Assembly: GCF_021018895.1 (NCBI RefSeq)
Contig: NC_079368.1
Coordinates: 10,347,501-10,411,500 of the forward strand
Length of the DNA stretch: 64,000 bases
Direction of reading: 5' to 3'
DNA from: Seriola aureovittata
Lineage: Eukaryota > Chordata > Actinopteri > Carangiformes > Carangidae
Positions 58,226 through 64,000 of the stretch are shown here, in pieces; position 1 is the first letter of the stretch; the number at the start of each line of letters is the position of its first letter. Under the pieces are notes generated by a model. It was not told the DNA's origin. It saw nothing but the letters and a program-made list of their open reading frames with translations, and made no database searches. A program made the translations under genes and the position numbers.

Positions 58226-58837
58226 CATGTTGGTGTCCAATGATTTAAATGGTTGATTCACCCAAATTACAAAAAAAAGACATTACCTCTGACCTTACCA
58301 TTATCTTACCAACTTAACTGTAGTGGCCATGCAGAAAAATATTTGGTTTTCTTTGCTTAGGTTTGAAATATGGGAGATTTTCTTTTGCTTCCCTAATGCA
58401 ACTCAGGTGATTGCCCTTTTGTCTGTCTGAGTGAAGCATTGAAGAATTACATTTAAAAAGTTGGTAGCGCTACTGTAGGTCCCTCTCTTTTATAAGCATT
58501 ATACAAACATTTAATAACTGGTTTACGTTTTAATCGGCTATAAAGACATTTTTAAGTGTTTATTAATGTACAGTATTTGTCAGAAATAACTTCTACAAAG
58601 ACATATTTTGTATTAGTTTTTGACAAATACATTAATAAACTTTTTTATTTTGCGCATTACAGTGTGTTATTAATCATTTATTAAATGTCTTTGTACTGCT
58701 TGTGAATGCTAAATAGGGAAGAACTTAAAATAGTCTTACTGAAAAGTTAAACGTGGTTACACAGCTCCTTGCCCACAATGCTATTGATTTGTCAGCCGAA
58801 AAACAATGCGAGGCAAATTCAGTGCTTGAATTCAGAT

Positions 58838-58838
<1 letters not shown>
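58225..58838. other. Intergenic DNA between polr3d and gpat4
   Basis: AT-rich and without recognisable exons or motifs. Confidence 0.6.

Positions 58839-58871
<33 letters not shown>
58839..58871. repeat. Poly(C) tract, 33 C
   Basis: Thirty-three uninterrupted C between TTCAGATT and TTAAATACA, upstream of the CpG-rich gpat4 promoter region. Proline or glycine runs predicted across it are artefacts. Confidence 0.97.
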
Positions 58872-58929
58872 TTAAATACACCCATTGCAGAAAAGCGACT
58901 GTGGCAAAGTTGCCTTTATCAAAACATCG

Positions 58930-59700
58930 CTCAATAGCGCCGCTGGTGGACAAAAATAGTACAAATATAACTTTTAAAAATCCAACGCAGTGTCCCGTTT
59001 CGACCACCAGGTGTCAGGGCACAACCGAGCGTGTTGTTTGGGGGTTCCGGCAGAGGACTGGTCGACTCAAATACGTAGCCGCCGTCGAGCCGTTGTCTGC
59101 TCGTGTTGTCCGCCGGGTGGAGTTTGGCTACAGTCCGCAAGACAAAGACAAGTGATGGACCCATGAAACGCTACTGTACCGGCTGTGGACACAACGTGAC
59201 GGAAGGTTGGTTGACTATTATGTCCATTAAACTGCGTGTATTTTAACGGTTAGTTAGGACGATAACCTGTTAAGATACCAAGTTGTCGTACCGAGCCCAA
59301 GCTTATAATAAAAAAGGTTGGCTCAGCGTTTCATGTACACCCGGACGGCACTCTCAAGGGCTCGGAGCAAGCTAGCTGAGCGAGGTGGAGCACGCCAGGA
59401 GACAAAATATAGCATACCATTAGCTCGGAGGCCACAGGCTAACTTGAGCATAGACTTTATTTCGTCCGTGCGGATTCAGGAGCCTTCAGTGTCACCACGC
59501 AGCACTAGCTTGGGTCTTGCTTGGATGTAATTAGCTGTGTCGGTTTGGGAGGCTGCTAAACTACCACAGACAGCGTTGGTTAACTGTTCACTGGAGGCAA
59601 TGATGAGGAAGGCTAACCCAGTGTGGTCTTATTCGGGATGGAGCTTCTCGTTAGCCGTCCTGCTGCATCATCCGAGGGGGTGAGGATGGAGGGCCTCTAA
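58930..59700 (+). promoter_or_regulatory. gpat4: CpG-rich probable promoter/5' leader of gpat4
   Basis: CpG density rises in this stretch (for example GCCGCCGTCGAGCCG near 59,080). It is the only promoter-like region before the gpat4 leader exon at 59997. Candidate donors exist but none stands out, so exon 1 and the transcription start are not assigned. Confidence 0.4.
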
Positions 59701-59996
59701 CGTTATCTCTGCACCGTGGCTGATAACAGTAACATTAACATGTAAACTTATCTGGTCCTTCACTGAAAATAGACACTCTACTATTAATCAGCGTTTTCAA
59801 AATTAGTGCCATCTGTTTAACCTCAGAATAACCACAGGGTTAGTATTAACTTTGCACACCGGTATTTAAAATGCACATAGAAGTCATTGATTCAGAGACA
59901 CGTTTTCTGTCTTGCATTATTAAAGTACATGATGTGCTCAGGCCAAAGTGGATATGTTATTGTGGATCATCCTGACTTATTTGTGCATGTTTGCAG

Positions 59997-60469
59997 GTCT
60001 GTGTGACACTGAGCTGCGGAGCCCCTGGATCCTCAACAGACAAGAGAACCACCTGCTGTGCCCTCTTGTTTTTGTTTCATTGTTTACATCTCTGTCACCA
60101 GTGGGAGGCTTTGCACAAATAGCAAAAGAGGACATCTGAAGCAAGGACGGCCATTATTTCATCACAGCTGTTTTGAAAACTTTACCTTCTGGTTCTTGGA
60201 TTTGAATTCAACTGAGCTTCAGGAACTGATTCACGGTGAAAATAATGAAATTCATTTATATTGCCCAAGAGGGCAACGCTAAGATGGTCACTTGTACTTG
60301 TATTGAATCTCTGTTCAGCAAGAGGAGAAGCTCCGTCCCCTAGTTATCTTGATGAAGGCCTTATTCTGACAAAAGATAAAGGCCACTTAGGGCCAGGAGG
60401 TGGAGTGCCATCTGCTCTGCCCTCTGATTTCAACTATTTAATAGATTTCATCGCCCTCCTGACTTCAAG
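59997..60469 (+). other. gpat4: gpat4 5' leader (noncoding part of start-codon exon) with two uORFs
   Basis: An acceptor TTGCAG ends at 59996 and the leader then runs to the start codon at 60470. It contains a 32-codon uORF (60245-60343) and a 5-codon uORF (60352-60369), both ending before the main ATG. If the mRNA includes this whole leader, these would be expected to reduce or regulate translation. Confidence 0.5.
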
Positions 60470-63400
60470 ATGGAGCTCTTCTTCAACCCCTTTGACAACT
60501 TGGTGTGTATCCTGCTGGGTATCTCCTTCACTGTGTGGTTCACCCTGCTGCTGGTCTTCATCATCGTGCCTGCCATCTTTGGGGTGTCCTTTGGCATCCG
60601 ACGTCTTTACATGAAAACATTGTTAAAGATCTTTGAGGTAAGAGCTCGCCGCATACTCTCTGTTTATTTGAAGAAACTAGAAACCGTACAATGTTAACTG
60701 CAGTTTGAATCATAAATGTTTACTTCTGGGTTGGATCTGAGGATACAATTGAAATACCATACACACAACATAAAAGATTGGTGAAAGGTTTTGTTACTGT
60801 TCCTGCACATGTCCCAGTTAAAATAATTCTCTGTGTCTGCTTCTGCCAAACGTCCTGTTATTCAACCAACTATAGTTCTTAAAACTTGTTGGCTCTGCTC
60901 TTCAATGACAACCTGTATTTGCTCTGGCTGTGCATTTTTCCCACCCTTTCAGTCAACACAGTCCGCTTCTGGTAAGCAGTTTCCAGAATACAGTATCATT
61001 AATGCAGTTGTAATTCTGGTTGCAGGCTTTATGCTTGTCTTTAGCCTCCAACCAGCGGTCATGGTAGTAACTGTCTGCAGACTAACTGATGCAGACTAAC
61101 AACACAGCCACAGAACCATTATTCCCTTGTTATGTAACCGGAGAAAACAGTGGTACAGACCTTGTCAGTAACTGTCGTCTGTGACGTGGCCCCAGAATCC
61201 TGGAATGTCATTCACTGATTTGCAGTTTTCCCTTTCTAGAGATGAACATGAATCGCCATTGATGGCATTAATGCATCAGCTGGGCTAGTTCAAGATTTAC
61301 TATTTAATAATCTCCTCGCCTATTTGACTTCAAAAATGGCTATCCAGTTTCAATCCTTCTGCTATCTCTGGTGTAGCTTCACTAGTTAGGCTGTCATCAC
61401 CTTCCAACATGTGCCTCTGAGAGCAGATCTGGTGCCAGAAATAAATGGACTAGTGGGAAATATGATAAGAGAGAGAGATTTTCTCAGCTCATGGTTCCAC
61501 TAGCAACTATGAGATTTAGAGATAAGGTCAAAGGACAGATGCAGTGTTTTCTGGCTTTTACCATTTGCATATGTCTCATTGCCTGTGAAGGTGTGTCGTG
61601 GGTATGATTGGGTATACACCTGTTATAATTCATAGGGGATAAATAAGTAAACACCTCCTCTTTCACATGCACCTCTGCAGCCATATACTACCATGATGGA
61701 CCCACTTCATGTTGTTATTGTTCTCTTACTAGAAAGAGCAGCTCTCTGTGCTCCTCCTCCTCTTCACCAAAACAATCATTAGTTTCAACTGCAGCTGCAT
61801 TTTAACATGATGACTCAGTAAGCTTGTCACAACACAATTTAAAGGTATTTGTAAAATAGTGTAAGGTGTGGTAATGTTTGTGCCTTTTCCTTTATGCATA
61901 ATGATATCCACACATCACTGCTGGGGGATAAATCTATATATCTCTAAGTCTATAAATCTCTAAGTCTATAACCATCAAATCTTTTCAGAATGTCATCAGC
62001 CCCATGTCATAAAAGGTGTGTGTACCTTTTTAGGTTTGATGAAGTATGTAGAAAAGTAAAAGTCATGTGCCCTAGAGTTACAAGGTTGTTCTCTCCCAGC
62101 ATGACATCTGCAGCCCTGAGGTGCACGGAAAACCACTGTATCAGTCAACATTCTTAGAATTGTTCTCCAAGTGCCCCTGGCGAACTCCTGTGATTTTGAC
62201 CTGTACAAACATGCAGGCATAACGTCACTGTATTTGAGTATACCCATGAACATGCAGCTTTCCTGCAGTTTGAGTTTATTCGCTAACATTGACTGATGTA
62301 GACAAACCTTAAATGCTGTGGTATGAAGTGTAGTCTGAGACTGCGCACATCCACACATCCAGCACCTCCCAGTCCATAATTTCCTGATCTTTCCTGCTTG
62401 TCTTACAGCGAGGAGAACATTGTGTCCTTTTCCTGCCTCTCAGTGGACATTACCTGTTAGTTTTTGTTCCAGCATGCGACATGCACATAAAAGACCAGGC
62501 TTTTACTTCAGGCAATAGAATTTTGTCACTTACTGTACATCAAGATGGAGAAGTGGGCATTGTAAGTCTCTTAGAGCAAGGCTGTGGCAACAGATAAGCT
62601 GTGCGTTTTCTTGGCCCAGGATGAGGTCAACCTCTGAGAATTCAGAATCTCTTTCCTCAGCTTTGACAACAGTTAACAACATGAACAACCAAACACAGAC
62701 AGACTAACAGTAGACAACTTTAGCAGTCAGCACTTGAGACTGATCATAATGAAGAACTTGCTGTTTTGACTTTCTTGAATGTTGAAAGTCAGACATTACA
62801 TCAGTTTGGTAATAGTGGCAGCTGTCTGCTACAGAAGCTTTGTGCATGTTGTCTGTATGTGTACACAGTGCGTTTCAGATCCCATATAAACAAAAGTTCA
62901 ATGTGACGAAATCTTTCTTGTATAATTTGTTAAAGAAGCAATATGAGCAAGACGTATTCCATGTGTTTTGGGTCCTTCATGAGTTTTTACACAGTTTTTG
63001 TTGTTTCTCTCTAGTGGGCCACACTCAGGATAGAGAGAGGAGCAAAAGAAAAGAATCACCTTCTGTACAAACCCTACTCAAATGGTAAGCTGTGATATCA
63101 GTTTGTTTTGATGCATGTGTGCATGCTCAGTAGGTATATTTGTTTCACAGGCGAGTAGTGCTGATATCCTGTCTCTCTAACTCGCTCCAGCAATTATTGC
63201 CAGAGAGCCAACCTCCTTGGAGCAGGAGATCAAGGAGATCCGGCGGAGCGGCAGCAACAGAGACTTGGACTCAGCCCCTGAGTTTGAGATGTCTGACATC
63301 TTCTATTTTGCTCGGCGAGGAGTGGAGAGCATCATGGACGATGAGGTGACCAAGCGGTTCTCTGCTGAGGAGTTGGAGTCCTGGAATCTGCTGACCCGCA

Positions 63401-63491
63401 GCAACTACAACTTCCACTACATCAGCCTGAGGCTGACCGTCCTATGGGGGCTGGGCCTGCTGATCCGCTACGGCTTCCTGCTGCCTCTCAG
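60470..63491 (+). CDS. gpat4: Glycerol-3-phosphate acyltransferase 4, 5' part (continues beyond window)
   Basis: ER membrane enzyme transferring an acyl group from acyl-CoA to glycerol-3-phosphate, the first step of glycerolipid synthesis. Three coding exons are in the window: 60470-60637, 63015-63084, 63191-63491, giving the first 179 residues plus two bases of the next codon; the gene runs on to the right. The N-terminal membrane segment reads LLLVFIIVPAIFGVSFGIRR; then WATLRIERGAKEKNHLLYKP, EIKEIRRSGSNRDLDSAPEF, MDDEVTKRFSAEELESWNLL and a second hydrophobic region LRLTVLWGLGLLIRYGFLLP. The catalytic HxxxxD and later motifs are not in this part, so activity cannot be judged. The human NG before IIA is NA here. 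Human GPAT4 and GINS4 are neighbours at 8p11, which agrees with this locus. Confidence 0.94.
61940..61971. repeat. Two tandem 16-bp units in gpat4 intron
   Basis: ATCTCTAAGTCTATAA occurs twice in direct succession without mismatch. Confidence 0.9.
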
Positions 63492-64000
63492 GTAAGAATT
63501 ATACCGCCAATATAGAGTTTTTTTGATGTTAGAAGAGTAACTCTTACCACAGTAACATTTTTGAAAAGACTGAACACACCGAGTCAGGGCTAGAAATGTC
63601 ATTTTAGTCCCTCCTTCACAAATAGCCACCAGTATAACATAATTCCAAAAATTTGACTATGACACTAACAAAAGTGCTAGTATAACAGGAATTCAAAGCT
63701 GCTCTCAGTTAAATATTGCTATTAAATACTGCGGCAAGAAACGTGTTTCCTCCAGTCAGCTCTGTTTTATGTTTTAAAATAATTCTACATTGGGATTTAA
63801 CTAACAGATTTCAAGATTTTCACCTGTTGGGTATCTGATACAAAACCTCCATGATATAACCCGAGGCTTCATATTTGACTGCTATTTGAGGAGTCGCAAC
63901 TTAAGCTTAAAATGTGCTGACTGTGCATAGTGGTTGACACAAAGCCAAACCAGCCACAGAACCAATACCTGTGTGTAGTCGCTGGCGCTGCAGGCATGCT
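63492..64000 (+). other. gpat4: gpat4 intron, truncated by window end
   Basis: Follows the GTAAGA donor at 63492. No further exon was recognised before the window ends. Confidence 0.7.

Noticed and set aside
58769..59164. Frames crossing the poly(C) tract with proline or glycine runs
   Set aside because: Homopolymer artefact with no domain on either side.

Overview
This is a 64 kb window of vertebrate nuclear DNA, almost certainly from a ray-finned (teleost) fish. The evidence is short GT-AG introns splitting vertebrate-conserved proteins, AT-rich intergenic DNA with CA/GT/CT microsatellites, and several interspersed repeats of kinds common in teleost genomes. I cannot name the species. There is no operon, phage, CRISPR or bacterial content. 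All exon models were built by hand from splice signals, reading frame and remembered family sequences.

Layout. Positions 1-11,300 hold no gene I can support. The gene block then runs: ube2d4 (+, 11321-14400), dbnl (+, 17776-25298), an ARID5/ARID6-type DNA-binding protein (+, 30307-36696), gins4 (+, 38894-41832), a PPP1R3C-like glycogen-targeting subunit (+, 44307-45417), phyhip (-, 46815-49732, with probable 5' leader near 52.1 kb), polr3d (+, 55871-57870) and the 5' part of gpat4 (+, 60470 to beyond the window). phyhip and polr3d are head to head; the PPP1R3C-like gene and phyhip are tail to tail.

Functions. The genes are largely unrelated housekeeping or tissue genes: ubiquitin conjugation (ube2d4), actin/endocytosis adaptor (dbnl), AT-rich DNA binding (ARID), the replicative CMG helicase (gins4), glycogen synthesis control (PPP1R3C-like), a neuronal FN3 protein (phyhip), RNA polymerase III (polr3d) and ER glycerolipid synthesis (gpat4). 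Their shared location looks evolutionary rather than functional. Human counterparts lie at 7p13 (UBE2D4, DBNL), 8p11 (GINS4, GPAT4) and 8p21 (PHYHIP, POLR3D), and four of the families have a paralogue on human 10q (UBE2D1, PHYHIPL, ARID5B, PPP1R3C). The window therefore looks like one copy of the vertebrate 4/5/8/10 ohnologue group.

I found no convincing undescribed system. The best leads are an unassigned possible transmembrane exon upstream of phyhip (52669-52829, minus), a 33-base poly(C) tract before gpat4, an 11-bp perfect inverted repeat around an A22 tract before the ARID gene, and a perfect TCTCGCGAGA element in the gins4 promoter.
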